Source: Nanoarchaeota archaeon
GTDB lineage: Archaea; EX4484-52; LFW-46
Direction: 5' to 3'
Assembly: GCA_018897155.1 (NCBI GenBank)
Contig: JAHILE010000010.1
Span: 1-40,109 of the forward strand
Length of the DNA stretch: 40,109 nt
The position numbers and the translations under genes are program-made. The notes below the pieces were generated by a model, which made no database searches, was not told where the DNA came from, and saw only the letters and a program-made list of their open reading frames with translations. Of this stretch, positions 21,518-30,153 are shown piece after piece; position 1 is the first letter of the stretch, and every line of letters begins with the position of its first letter.

Positions 21518-23008
21518 TCATTTCAAGTCTTTCCTCAATCGCTCCGCCAATTCCCCAATCTTCACCCTCACCTGCTTTCCTGTATCGCGCTCGCGTATTG
21601 TGACATCTTTCTTTTCAAGCGAGTCGTAGTCTATTGTCACGCAGAACGGCGTTCCGACTTCATCCATCCGCGCGTATCTTTTCCCGATGCTTCCGGCTTC
21701 ATCATATGATGCCATGAATTCTTTTGCAAGCATCGCATGGACTTCGCGCGCCTTTACATCAAGATTGTCGCGCGCCATAAGCGGAAATACTGCAACCTGT
21801 ATCGGCGCAAGGTGATTTGGCAAGTTCAAAACATTGCGCTCGCCAACGCCTGCATCAGGCTTGTAGCAGATATCCAGTATTGCAAAAGCAGGCCTGTCTG
21901 TACCAAATGCAATCTCAATTATCTGCGGGAATATTTTGTTGTTCTCTTCGTCAGGCACTGACATATCAGTTCCTGATGCCTTTGAGTGGTTGCCAATATC
22001 ATAATCCGTCCGGTCTGAAATTCCGCACATCTCGGTCCAGCCGAAGCTTTCAAGCTCGGCTTCGAGGTCCCATGTATCGTCTGAATAAAATGCCTTTTCG
22101 TCCGGCGCGTGCTGCCTGAAGCGGATTTTTTCCTGCGGGATACCGAGCTCAAGAAATATTTTGTATGAGACATAAAGCGTCCATGCATAGGCTTTGTTTT
22201 TCAGGACATTGCTGTTAATCGCTTCGTCAAGTGATGTTGATGCAGGATCTTTTTTATTATCCTGCATATACCACGTCCATAGCGGCAGCTTCTCTTTTTT
22301 AACCTTTTCAAAAGGCTTCCAATCATGCTTGAGTTTTTTTGTCAGGAATAATTGCGCCTCTGCCTGTGTGAACTCCCTGCACCGGATAACGTGCTGGCGC
22401 GGGGAAATCTCGTTCCTGAAAGCCTTTCCTATCTGAAAGACCCCGAACGGGAACTTCTTTCTGAAAAATTCATAATATCTTTTGAAAGGAAGATAAGTTG
22501 TTGTCGCTGTCTCGGGCCGATTGTACGCCTCAGTATTTGTTCCAATCGTTGTGCGCATCATCAGGTTATGCCTGCGGATTTCGGGAAGGAACTTGGAGCC
22601 GCATGTAGGGCATTTCACGCGCAGGTCATTGATGTAATCGAGAAACTGGTGCTCTTTGAATGCAGAAACAATAACATCCGGATATTTTTCTTCAATCAAT
22701 TTGTCAATCCGAAAAACGCCTTTGCACTTGCTGCATTCAACAAGCGGGTCGGTGAATCCTTCCAAGTGGCCGGATGCCTTCCAGACCTCGCGCGGCATAA
22801 CAATCGGGCATTCCACTTCCCAGAAATTGTGCGCAATGAAGACCTCGCGAATCTTATTCTCAATATTATTCTTAAGCCTTTTGCCAAGCGGCGCGTAAGT
22901 GAAAAAACCCGCGAGCCCGCCGTATATCTCAGGCTCCGGCCCCCACACAAAACCGCGGTGGGTAAGCATCTGAATTAGCTGTTCCTGGAATTTTTTGTTT
23001 GACGGCAT
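21518..23008 (-). CDS. glyS: Glycyl-tRNA synthetase (class II, alpha2 type)
   Basis: About 496 residues. It has the N-terminal RRGFVWG-like THRGFVWGPEPEIYGG, the Zn sites CSKC (92-95) and CPTC (133-136), class II motif 2 FRNEISPRQ with CREFTQAEAQ, motif 3 around FGTDRPAFAIL, and an anticodon-binding domain from about residue 395 (APIQVAVFPL). It charges tRNA-Gly. AGGATG just upstream is well placed for ATG 23008; ATG 23017 would add three residues. It is shorter than many archaeal forms but all core motifs are present. Confidence 0.97.
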   Translation of the reverse strand: MPSNKKFQEQLIQMLTHRGFVWGPEPEIYGGLAGFFTYAPLGKRLKNNIENKIREVFIAHNFWEVECPIVMPREVWKASGHLEGFTDPLVECSKCKGVFRIDKLIEEKYPDVIVSAFKEHQFLDYINDLRVKCPTCGSKFLPEIRRHNLMMRTTIGTNTEAYNRPETATTTYLPFKRYYEFFRKKFPFGVFQIGKAFRNEISPRQHVIRCREFTQAEAQLFLTKKLKHDWKPFEKVKKEKLPLWTWYMQDNKKDPASTSLDEAINSNVLKNKAYAWTLYVSYKIFLELGIPQEKIRFRQHAPDEKAFYSDDTWDLEAELESFGWTEMCGISDRTDYDIGNHSKASGTDMSVPDEENNKIFPQIIEIAFGTDRPAFAILDICYKPDAGVGERNVLNLPNHLAPIQVAVFPLMARDNLDVKAREVHAMLAKEFMASYDEAGSIGKRYARMDEVGTPFCVTIDYDSLEKKDVTIRERDTGKQVRVKIGELAERLRKDLK

Positions 23009-23120
23009 GAAAAACATCCTTTGTAAAGACTATGGCAGATAAGGAATTTAAAGGTATTTTAAAACCATGGGTTAACGATTAAGTACGTTTGTTTTATATT
23101 CTGCAGCCATTCAGCTATTT

Positions 23121-24338
23121 ATGCCGCATAATGCAATAACGCATATGAATGTTTCAAATTTCCTAAAAAGCGCGGGTTATTTCTTCCTGCTCATGCGCCC
23201 GTTCTCAAAGCCTGAAAAAGACGCTCTTGACACGATTCTCCCGGACCTGCCGAAAGACGCGCGCACCACTGCAAAAAAGCTCGTAAAGCAATACAAAGCA
23301 AGAATCGCAAGAAAACAAATGCCTTACAGCGAAAAAATAACTTCCATAAGGCATTATTCGCTGCTTGAAGCATACGGCGAAGAATCAAAAGACGAAATTG
23401 CGCGCTTGAATAAGATTCTAATAGATGCAGCAGAAACCCGCATAACTGAAGAGTTTTCAAAAAACGCGTGGCAGAACCTCCAGAAGATTTTTGCTCCACA
23501 CCTCATAGGATTTGACGACATAAAAAAAGGAGTTCTGCTCCAGATATTTTCAAAGGATCCAGTTCACGTTCTTCTTATCGGAGACACAGGAACCGGAAAA
23601 ACAGACATCCTGCGCGCAGCAGAAGACATCTCACCCATTTCAGCATTCGGCCTTGGCTCAGGAACATCAAACACAGGCCTTACAGCCACAGTGCGCGGAA
23701 AAGAAGTAAGAAAAGGCATACTTTCGCTTGCCGACAACGGCATGGCGCTGATTGATGAACTGAACCTTATGAAAACCGAAGACCGCGCAGGGCTTTACAA
23801 TGCAATGGAAAAAGGCTTTATCACATTTGACAAAGGCGGCAACCACTTTAAGTTCGATGCGCGCTGTTCTGTACTAGCCAGTGCAAACCCGAAAGGGAGT
23901 AAATTCAAAGGAACTACGCTTAAAGAAACAAAAGCCCAAATGCCGTTTGAGCCTGCGCTTATTTCAAGATTCCATCTAATATACCTCATTCGCGAGCAGA
24001 CAATAACTCAATTCATGAAAATCGCTGACAGCGTTCTCGCGCACACCGATTCTGCAAATAAAAAAGACGCGGAATTCCTCAAAAAGTACATTGAAAAAGC
24101 AAAGTCACTTAATGTTGATTTCAACGAGACATACAACGCTGCAATAAAGGAATTTGTCAAAAAAGCAAAAGAAAGTGAAAGCCGCCTCGTGATAGAAGTG
24201 ACGCCGCGGTTTGTTGTGGGATTGAAGCGAATGATTGATGCAAGCGCGCGGATTGAACAGCGCAGCCGCGTTGAGAAAAAAGATGTGCTGCGCGCAATTG
24301 AAGCTGTTTCTTACGCGCTGAGTACGGCAAGGATTTGA
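23121..24338 (+). CDS. Reduced MCM-like AAA+ ATPase
   Basis: 405 residues with an MCM-type helicase core but no MCM N-terminal OB/zinc region. Elements: Walker A GDTGTGKT (154-161, replacing the usual GDPGTAKS), SGTSNTGLTATV (180-191), Walker B ALIDEL (209-214), sensor 1 ASANPKG (253-259), arginine finger LISRF (280-284), and a C-terminal helical lid with TPRFVVGLKRM. The first 120 residues are helical and charged. It is probably an accessory MCM-like motor and not the replicative helicase. TTTTATATT 25 bp upstream suggests a leaderless start at 23121. It is convergent with the ACT-domain gene. Confidence 0.85.
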   Translation: MPHNAITHMNVSNFLKSAGYFFLLMRPFSKPEKDALDTILPDLPKDARTTAKKLVKQYKARIARKQMPYSEKITSIRHYSLLEAYGEESKDEIARLNKILIDAAETRITEEFSKNAWQNLQKIFAPHLIGFDDIKKGVLLQIFSKDPVHVLLIGDTGTGKTDILRAAEDISPISAFGLGSGTSNTGLTATVRGKEVRKGILSLADNGMALIDELNLMKTEDRAGLYNAMEKGFITFDKGGNHFKFDARCSVLASANPKGSKFKGTTLKETKAQMPFEPALISRFHLIYLIREQTITQFMKIADSVLAHTDSANKKDAEFLKKYIEKAKSLNVDFNETYNAAIKEFVKKAKESESRLVIEVTPRFVVGLKRMIDASARIEQRSRVEKKDVLRAIEAVSYALSTARI

Positions 24339-24342
24339 GGCA

Positions 24343-24975
24343 TCACAGTGATTTTATAACCTCATACGCCGCTAGCAAATCCGCATTGTCGACATAAATC
24401 AGCAGCTCCGGCGTTGATGTGAGCAGCTCAACGACATTTATTTTGTTCATCGCAAGCTCTGCGCTGACGTAGGAAACTATACCGCGCGTCTCTATCGCAT
24501 CATGCGGAAAAATTACGTCGATTTCAGCGATATTGTCGCGCGCTTCAATTATGTCTTTTGCGTCAAAAATCTCTTTGATTTGTTTTGCGCGCGATTTGTC
24601 CAGAAATATCTTTATAGACAGTGAGCTCTGGACAATTTTGAATGTCTCGCTTGGCGCATGATTGATGGATTTAACCGCTTGCGCAAGCTTTTCAAGCGCA
24701 GCTTCTGAGTTTTTGAGGCATATGATTGCGATATTGTCTTTCGCGCTTGTGCGCATGTTTTTTATCAGATGCTGCAAATCTTTTGATTTTAAGGATTCTT
24801 GTGGGTGCCTGCGCAAGGCCATAATCAGCGCTTCAGACTGCTTAATCGGGATTTTCTCGTGTTCTGCAATGTAGCGCGCAAGTGCCCTGCGATTAATCAG
24901 GCCTTTGTTTCGGGCTTCGCGCACATCGGGGTTTTTGCTGAAAAAACGCTCAAGAGTTAATTCTATTTGGGACAT
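24343..24975 (-). CDS. ACT-domain regulatory protein with N-terminal helical/HTH-like region
   Basis: 210 residues. Residues 1-75 are helical and basic (REARNKGLINRRALARYIAEH and SEALIMALRRHP) and look like a winged-helix or HTH module. The C-terminal part, about 135-210, reads like an ACT ligand-binding domain (AIETRGIVSYVSAELAMNKI, then ELLIYVDNADLLAAYEVI). This arrangement occurs in a family of uncharacterised archaeal regulators. Upstream, TTATTGGTC and GACCAATAA repeats flank the divergent promoters, so it may regulate its own gene and the neighbour at 25111. Confidence 0.75.
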   Translation of the reverse strand: MSQIELTLERFFSKNPDVREARNKGLINRRALARYIAEHEKIPIKQSEALIMALRRHPQESLKSKDLQHLIKNMRTSAKDNIAIICLKNSEAALEKLAQAVKSINHAPSETFKIVQSSLSIKIFLDKSRAKQIKEIFDAKDIIEARDNIAEIDVIFPHDAIETRGIVSYVSAELAMNKINVVELLTSTPELLIYVDNADLLAAYEVIKSL

Positions 24976-24984
24976 AATACAATA

Positions 24985-25067
24985 TTATTGGTCAAAATTT
25001 ATATAGTTTGCGCGTTTATGACCAAACATTTAAATACCTGGTAGTGACTAAGATAGAAGACCAATAA
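24985..25067. promoter_or_regulatory. Divergent promoter with three GACCAA boxes
   Basis: A perfect 9-bp inverted repeat, TTATTGGTC (24985-24993) and GACCAATAA (25059-25067), flanks the region, and a third GACCAA is at 25019-25024. TATA elements for the minus gene (ACTATATAAATT, about 24996-25006) and the plus gene (CATTTAAATACC, about 25027-25038) lie between the boxes. Box centres are about 31 and 40 bp apart. Confidence 0.45.
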
Positions 25068-25082
25068 CAAAAGGTGATTGGA

Positions 25083-25145
25083 ATGAATGGATTAAACGAA
25101 ATAAACAAAAATGGCGAAAACGGTGAAAACCGGTGGCTACATTGA
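25083..25145 (+). CDS. 20-codon leader ORF overlapping the next gene
   Basis: AGGTGA (25072-25077) lies 5 nt before ATG 25083, which opens 20 codons rich in Asn, Gly and Glu (NKNGENGENRW). It stops at 25145, inside the next gene in another frame. The downstream ATG at 25111 has no ribosome-binding site of its own, so coupling or frameshifting is possible. Confidence 0.35.
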   Translation: MNGLNEINKNGENGENRWLH

Positions 25146-25470
25146 CGGATTTAAAGAGGCGAAACGCCTTGTTTCTGAAGGAAGGGCGCAATTAGAATCT
25201 GCGAAATACTTAGAATCACATATTACAGACCTGGAATTTGTAGGTCTTTGCAGAAGAGCTGATGAAACACAGAAAGAAACACAGAAAAACGCAAGCGAAA
25301 AAATATCGCGCGGGCTTGAAATATATCGCAGCTTGCTAAGGCATAAAAACATACAGCATTTTCCGCGGGTAAAAACTGCCATAGAATACACAATAAATGA
25401 ATTTGAAAGGCACATTCCATCTTCAGTGCAGGCAAAATGTTATGGCGCGCTTTTTATAGGGCCTGAATAA
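25111..25470 (+). CDS. Hypothetical helical protein
   Basis: 119 residues, mostly helical and charged, with a YIDGFKEAKRLVSEGRAQLE start, RRADETQKETQKNASEKISR in the middle and RVKTAIEYTINEFERHI near the end. I recognise no family. The start has no ribosome-binding site and lies inside the overlapping 20-codon ORF. It is followed 11 nt later by another unknown gene, so they probably form an operon from the GACCAA-box promoter. Confidence 0.6.
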   Translation: MAKTVKTGGYIDGFKEAKRLVSEGRAQLESAKYLESHITDLEFVGLCRRADETQKETQKNASEKISRGLEIYRSLLRHKNIQHFPRVKTAIEYTINEFERHIPSSVQAKCYGALFIGPE

Positions 25471-25481
25471 GCGGTGATGCG

Positions 25482-25880
25482 ATGGTAAAACCACATTATA
25501 TGGACCTTGTTGAAAGCAGCGAACTTGGAGAAAAATTGGCCGAAATTATGACACGAACATTTTATAATCTGGTTGATACACCATTCAAAAATCTGGGTGA
25601 TCATCACGGTTGCAGTGCGGCATGCGAAATTAGGGAAATTGGCAGACTCAAACAACAGATGACTGATCAATCCCACACATACTTGGGCGAAGAAATTTAC
25701 AAAGACGCGATACTCGAATTAACAGAACGGATAGACGATATAATCACTGAAAATAAAATAAATGATGGAAATCATTTTCAGGATTGCTCAAACTATGCTG
25801 CATTAATCAACAGGTATCTTGGGGAGTTGAAGTATGCGCGACAAGCGGAAGATTTTGGAAGAACTATGAAATCCTTTTAA
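25482..25880 (+). CDS. Hypothetical protein with HHGC motif
   Basis: 132 residues, largely helical. A distinctive GDHHGCSAACE segment near residue 40 groups two histidines and two cysteines that could bind a metal; another Cys is in FQDCSNYAALIN. I recognise no family. It follows the previous unknown gene by 11 nt with a GGTGAT site in the gap, and ends 24 nt before TrpRS. A helical protein with a metal or redox site is only a guess. Confidence 0.6.
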   Translation: MVKPHYMDLVESSELGEKLAEIMTRTFYNLVDTPFKNLGDHHGCSAACEIREIGRLKQQMTDQSHTYLGEEIYKDAILELTERIDDIITENKINDGNHFQDCSNYAALINRYLGELKYARQAEDFGRTMKSF

Positions 25881-25904
25881 AGAATCAAATACAGCATGAT
25901 ATAT

Positions 25905-27035
25905 ATGGTCGTTCAAAAAGTCACCCCTTGGGAAGTCGAAGGAACTGTAGATTATGACAAGCTCATTAAAGAGTTCGGGACAAAACCAGTAGACGCGCAG
26001 CTTAAGGCAAAAATTGAGAAGATAACTGGCGAATCAAACATATTTATGCGCCGCGGCTTCTATTACTCGCACAGGGATATGGACTTGATACTGAAGGATT
26101 ATGAAAGCGGCAAAGGTTTTTTTCTTTACAATGGAATCGCGACAGGAGGGGAAATCCATATCGGGCACTTGATTTCTTTCATTTTCGCAAAATGGCTGCA
26201 GGATAAATTCAAGGTAAATTATTACATCCAGATACCTGATGAAGAGAAATTCCTATTTAAGCAAAACCTCAACTGGGAAGACATGCAAAACAGGGCAATG
26301 GAAAACGCGCTTCATCTCGCCGCCCTTGGTTTTGACCCTGACAGGACGTTCATGTTCCGGAACACAGAATACATAAAACAAATGTATCCGATTGCCATGA
26401 AAGTAGCAAAAAAAGTAAATTATTCCACTGTTAAAGCAGTCTTCGGATTTAATGACCAGTCAAATATCGGCATGATATTTTATCCCGCATTGCAGATTGT
26501 GCCAACGTTTTTTGAAAATAAGAGATGCCTGATACCTGCGGGAATTGATCAGGATAATTACTGGAGGCCTCAGCGCGACATCGCAGAATCCCTTGGCGGC
26601 TGCAAAACTGCAGCAATGCATAATAAATTCCTTCCGCCTTTGACAGGCATCTCGGGAAAAATGAGTGCGAGCGCAAAAGACACCGCCATTTATCTTTCTG
26701 ATGACGAAAAAACAGTAAAGCAAAAGGTCATGAAATACGCATTCTCAGGCGGTCAGCCAACAGTAGAAGAACATAGAAAACTGGGCGGAAACCCCGACAT
26801 AGATGTTTCATTCCAATGGCTCTCGATTTTATTTGAAGAAGATGACAAAAAACTCGAACAAATCCGAGAGGACTACAAAAGCGGAAAGCTTCTCAGTGGT
26901 GAAATGAAACAGATTCTTATAGAGAAACTCAATGCATTTTTGCGCGAACATAAAAAGAAAAAAGAAAATGCAAAAGCGCTTGCAGAAAAGATAATGTATT
27001 CGGGCAAACTCGCACAAGCAATGTGGAAATGTTAA
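25905..27035 (+). CDS. trpS: Tryptophanyl-tRNA synthetase (archaeal/eukaryotic type)
   Basis: About 376 residues. It begins with VTPWEVEG, typical of archaeal and eukaryotic TrpRS, and has the class I signatures GGEIHIGH and GKMSAS, plus FGFNDQSNIG and PAGIDQDNYWRPQRDIA. It charges tRNA-Trp. ATG 25905 fits the conserved N-terminus better than ATG 25896, and CTTTTAAA about 25 bp upstream suggests a leaderless transcript. It is convergent with the membrane protein that ends at 27038, with only 2 bp between them. Confidence 0.97.
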   Translation: MVVQKVTPWEVEGTVDYDKLIKEFGTKPVDAQLKAKIEKITGESNIFMRRGFYYSHRDMDLILKDYESGKGFFLYNGIATGGEIHIGHLISFIFAKWLQDKFKVNYYIQIPDEEKFLFKQNLNWEDMQNRAMENALHLAALGFDPDRTFMFRNTEYIKQMYPIAMKVAKKVNYSTVKAVFGFNDQSNIGMIFYPALQIVPTFFENKRCLIPAGIDQDNYWRPQRDIAESLGGCKTAAMHNKFLPPLTGISGKMSASAKDTAIYLSDDEKTVKQKVMKYAFSGGQPTVEEHRKLGGNPDIDVSFQWLSILFEEDDKKLEQIREDYKSGKLLSGEMKQILIEKLNAFLREHKKKKENAKALAEKIMYSGKLAQAMWKC

Positions 27036-27037
27036 GT

Positions 27038-27562
27038 CTATAATTCATGCTCTGAAATCCTTCCAAACAGCCACACCAGCATCAACGCAGTAATTCCAAG
27101 TACATTCGGCAGCCCATAATTGAAGCTAAGCGATTCAAAAAGAACATATATGATAGCTTCAAGAAAATAGATTTTTCGCAAAGTGTTAAATCTATGCGCC
27201 TCAGCGCGTTTTAGAACGTATTCTGAAAGCATCCGTGAAATTCCAAGAGCATCAACAGCCCGCAAAACAGCAAGGGCTGCAAAATAAAACCCGATTTGCA
27301 AAGAAGCGGCTTTCATAATAAGGAAAAGCACAAACATTGCAATTATATCTATGAGAACGCCAAGCCCGTTTTTTGGAGGAAAACGCTTCACTGAATGCTT
27401 GTGCCGGACCCAGTACGCCACAATAAGAACGTATGTGAATATGAATAAAACATACTGCACGGTATTAGAAACGCCAATCCAATCAAAGAATCCCTGCACC
27501 AATATGATAGCAAGTAACCCAGTCACTAGTTTATGGCTTATGCCGCCATAGTGTTTTTCCAT
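27038..27562 (-). CDS. Hypothetical membrane protein
   Basis: 174 residues with about five hydrophobic segments (LVTGLLAIILVQGFFDWIG, VLFIFTYVLIVAYWV, LIDIIAMFVLFLIM, IGFYFAALAVLRAVDAL and NVLGITALMLVWLFG) and a basic loop HKHSVKRFPPKNG. No catalytic motif is visible and I do not recognise a family. It lies 27 bp downstream of minD on the same strand and may share its transcript. Confidence 0.6.
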   Translation of the reverse strand: MEKHYGGISHKLVTGLLAIILVQGFFDWIGVSNTVQYVLFIFTYVLIVAYWVRHKHSVKRFPPKNGLGVLIDIIAMFVLFLIMKAASLQIGFYFAALAVLRAVDALGISRMLSEYVLKRAEAHRFNTLRKIYFLEAIIYVLFESLSFNYGLPNVLGITALMLVWLFGRISEHEL

Positions 27563-27589
27563 AAATATCTATTACAAGCAACTATTTTT

Positions 27590-28369
27590 CTATATCTTAA
27601 GGAAACTGAAAATTCGCTCGAAAATCGACATGGCAGGCCCTCCCTTTGTTGGCGGCTGCCATTCGATTCCGCCTATTTTTGCCGCAAGCGCCTTCATGGC
27701 CACTGCAGATTTTGAACTCGGAGAATAAGCTGTAACCGGCGTCTTTGCTGCAAGAGAATCGTGCACAGTAGGATCTTCAGGAATTGATGCGATTATCGGA
27801 TGCCCCAAAAGAGACTCGATATCTGCATTTGAAAGCTCTGATGAATGCCCGCGAACGCGGTTTAAGACAACACCGATAACACCAACGCCAAGCTCTTCTG
27901 CAAGCTTTATTGTCTTAAGCGCGTCAGTTACTGCCGGAAGCTGAGGATTTGTGACAATCAAAAGCTCGTCAACGGATTTTAGCGTTGCTACAGCCTCTTT
28001 GCCAAGGCCTGCCGCGCAGTCAAGAAATACCACATCGTGCCCATCTGCAGCATCGGCAACAACTTTCTGGAGCTTGTCCGGCTTTGTGTTTTTAAGGTCG
28101 CTCATGGAGATTCCTGCAGGAATTACCCTAAGCCCCGAAGGATGAACATACATAGCCTCGTTGACATCAGCCTCACCTCTAAGAACATCGTGAAGTGTTT
28201 TCGGATACAGCGGCACGCCTAAGTGAAACCCAAGATTTGGGGTCGTGAGATTCCCGTCAATTACAAGAGTTCTTTGACCGAACTCATTTAGAGCAGCACC
28301 TAGATTTGCGGTAAGTGTGGTCTTTCCAACTCCGCCTTTTCCCCCAGTAACAGCGATAACGCGCGTCAT
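27590..28369 (-). CDS. minD: MinD/ParA-type ATPase
   Basis: 259 residues. It has the deviant Walker A GGKGGVGKTT (9-18), a switch I-like region VIDGNLTTPNLGFHLG and FLDCAAGLGKEAV (switch II). The last 13 residues, MSIFERIFSFLKI, form an amphipathic helix like the MinD membrane-targeting sequence. Archaeal MinD homologs dimerise on the membrane with ATP and position cell-surface or polar structures. No MinE or archaellum genes are present. A TATA element near 28405-28418 drives it. Confidence 0.92.
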   Translation of the reverse strand: MTRVIAVTGGKGGVGKTTLTANLGAALNEFGQRTLVIDGNLTTPNLGFHLGVPLYPKTLHDVLRGEADVNEAMYVHPSGLRVIPAGISMSDLKNTKPDKLQKVVADAADGHDVVFLDCAAGLGKEAVATLKSVDELLIVTNPQLPAVTDALKTIKLAEELGVGVIGVVLNRVRGHSSELSNADIESLLGHPIIASIPEDPTVHDSLAAKTPVTAYSPSSKSAVAMKALAAKIGGIEWQPPTKGGPAMSIFERIFSFLKI

Positions 28370-28623
28370 TAAAACACCAGAATGATATTAATATTGTGGA
28401 CTCGGGTATATATATTTATGCGCTCAAAAATTAGCTATGCGAACAGGGATTAACACAAAAAATGAATTTTCTGCACCAACCCATCTAGTCCTAATTGCGC
28501 TAGTGCTGGTATTCTAAGCACTTGCATCGGCTTCTAATACGGAACATATTTTTTGCGCGCATTTTTCCGTAAATGTCATTCTGTTTTTTGTGGCCGGTGT
28601 GTTGTTAAAACGAGTTAGGTGAT
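28370..28623. other. 254-bp gap with the minD promoter only
   Basis: The largest gap in the window. A TATA element read on minus (ATAAATATATATAC, about 28405-28418) serves minD. A 26-codon ORF at 28437-28517 (plus) ends in a hydrophobic THLVLIALVLVF, and AGGTGA lies at 28617-28622. No RNA gene is recognised. Confidence 0.4.
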
Positions 28624-28998
28624 TTGATTAACAATGAAATAAAAAAAGAAATAAGTTACGAAGAAATTGAAGCAATACGCAATTCAGCCGAACCTCCGAG
28701 TATTGGAGGCATACGAGCAATATGCGACTATTTCGGAATGAACAGCTCTTCCGGCAAGCAAATAATGCATATCCATAAATTCGGCGTGCCGATAAAAACG
28801 ATAATAGACGCGCTTGAAAATGGAGAAAATAGAATAAATGCATATGGCGGCGACCCGCGAATAACCGGTATTGCAATTGGCGATAAGAATAGAAAATATG
28901 CTCTTATTGTGTTTGGCGATTGTGGCAAATCTATGGACATACAATCCGTCTATCCGCTTAACGATTTTAAACCGGTTAAACAAATCGGGCGCTTTTAA
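28624..28998 (+). CDS. Hypothetical protein
   Basis: 124 residues, mixed alpha/beta: a charged N-terminal helix (INNEIKKEISYEEIEAI), PPSIGGIRAICDYFGM and a C-terminal beta part (RITGIAIGDKNRKYALIVFG). I recognise no family. The start is uncertain. TTG 28624 is the first usual start, but AGGTGA at 28617-28622 is only one base away from it and would better suit the ATT at 28627. No ATG is available in frame near the beginning. Confidence 0.5.
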   Translation: MINNEIKKEISYEEIEAIRNSAEPPSIGGIRAICDYFGMNSSSGKQIMHIHKFGVPIKTIIDALENGENRINAYGGDPRITGIAIGDKNRKYALIVFGDCGKSMDIQSVYPLNDFKPVKQIGRF

Positions 28999-29078
28999 AA
29001 AACGCGAAGCTTAAACATTTTGTCTATCGGCAATGTGAAGCGCATAACTTTAAATATACCGCCCGATAATTCACTGTT

Positions 29079-30101
29079 ATGAACCTAGACGAAAACGATA
29101 TAATAAAGGAAATAATGGCAAAAACAGGCAAAACTGCCGATGAAATCGCAAAGCTTATCGAGGATAAAGAGCTGGAATTTTCAGGGATGGTATCGAGAAC
29201 CGGCGCGGCTTTTATTGTCGGCAGGGAGCTTGGCGTAAATCTCCTAAAGCCTGCTGCAAATGTGCTTAAGATAAAAAACATAGTGCCGGAACTTTCGCGA
29301 GTCAATTTCTTTGGAAAAATCATACAAGTGTCACAGGTGCGCGAGTTCGAAACAGAGCGCGGAAAAGGAAAAGTTGTAAACCTTGTTCTTGCGGATGACA
29401 CAGGAACCATACGCATTCCCCTTTGGAATGAAAGCGCCGACCTTGTTGGCGGAGAAAGCGGATTTGCAGTTGGAGATGTTGTTGAAATATCCGGCGCATA
29501 CACGCGAAAAGACAATTACGGACGCGCCGAGCTTCAGCTTGGAAAATATGGCGCAATGAAAAAGAACAGCGAAGTCAGCATAACTGTCTCAAGTGAAGTC
29601 CCGACTCAATCAGAAGCATACAAAGACATGACGCTTGACAACATCACAGAAAATACTTTTGTGAATATCAGGACAACAATCATTCAGGTTTTTGAAAGAA
29701 AAATGATTTACCGAAAATGCTCAATATGTAAAGAAAAACTTGAAGGAATGCTTTGCCCAAAACATAAGGATGCAAAACCGGATAAGCTTCTGATGATTTC
29801 TGCAATGCTTGACGACGGCTACGCATCGATAAACGCAGCATTCTTCAGAGAAGCCGCAGAAAATCTTTTGCAGAAGAACACAAATGAAGTGGAAGAAGAT
29901 ATAATAATAAATGGGGAGCGCACCATATGGAACAATCTCAAAATCGTTGGAAAGACATACAACATACAAGCGCTCGTCCGAAGAAATGAAGTAATGAACC
30001 GGCTTGAGCTTGCCGTTCATAAGGTCAAAGCAGTAAATGTTTCTTCAGAATGCAATGCGCTTCTCTCTGAATTAAAAACAGATGGCGTCAGCGTACAATG
30101 A
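29079..30101 (+). CDS. rpa: Replication protein A (single-stranded DNA-binding)
   Basis: 340 residues. An N-terminal helical segment (1-30) precedes an OB fold (about 75-160, VNFFGKIIQVSQVREF to GRAELQLGKYG). A second OB fold (about 185-325) contains a zinc finger, Cys214-x2-Cys217-x8-Cys226-x2-His229. This is the archaeal RPA layout. It coats ssDNA in replication and repair. radA follows 52 bp later in the same direction, which fits a shared role in recombination. Confidence 0.93.
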   Translation: MNLDENDIIKEIMAKTGKTADEIAKLIEDKELEFSGMVSRTGAAFIVGRELGVNLLKPAANVLKIKNIVPELSRVNFFGKIIQVSQVREFETERGKGKVVNLVLADDTGTIRIPLWNESADLVGGESGFAVGDVVEISGAYTRKDNYGRAELQLGKYGAMKKNSEVSITVSSEVPTQSEAYKDMTLDNITENTFVNIRTTIIQVFERKMIYRKCSICKEKLEGMLCPKHKDAKPDKLLMISAMLDDGYASINAAFFREAAENLLQKNTNEVEEDIIINGERTIWNNLKIVGKTYNIQALVRRNEVMNRLELAVHKVKAVNVSSECNALLSELKTDGVSVQ

Positions 30102-30153
30102 AAAAACAGAATAACAAATAAATAATGAGACTCTAATCTATAAGGTGTGACCC

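Noticed and set aside
28437-28517. 26-codon ORF with a hydrophobic end as a small pilin-like or toxin gene
   Set aside because: Too short, no ribosome-binding site, and the nearby TATA box fits minD better.
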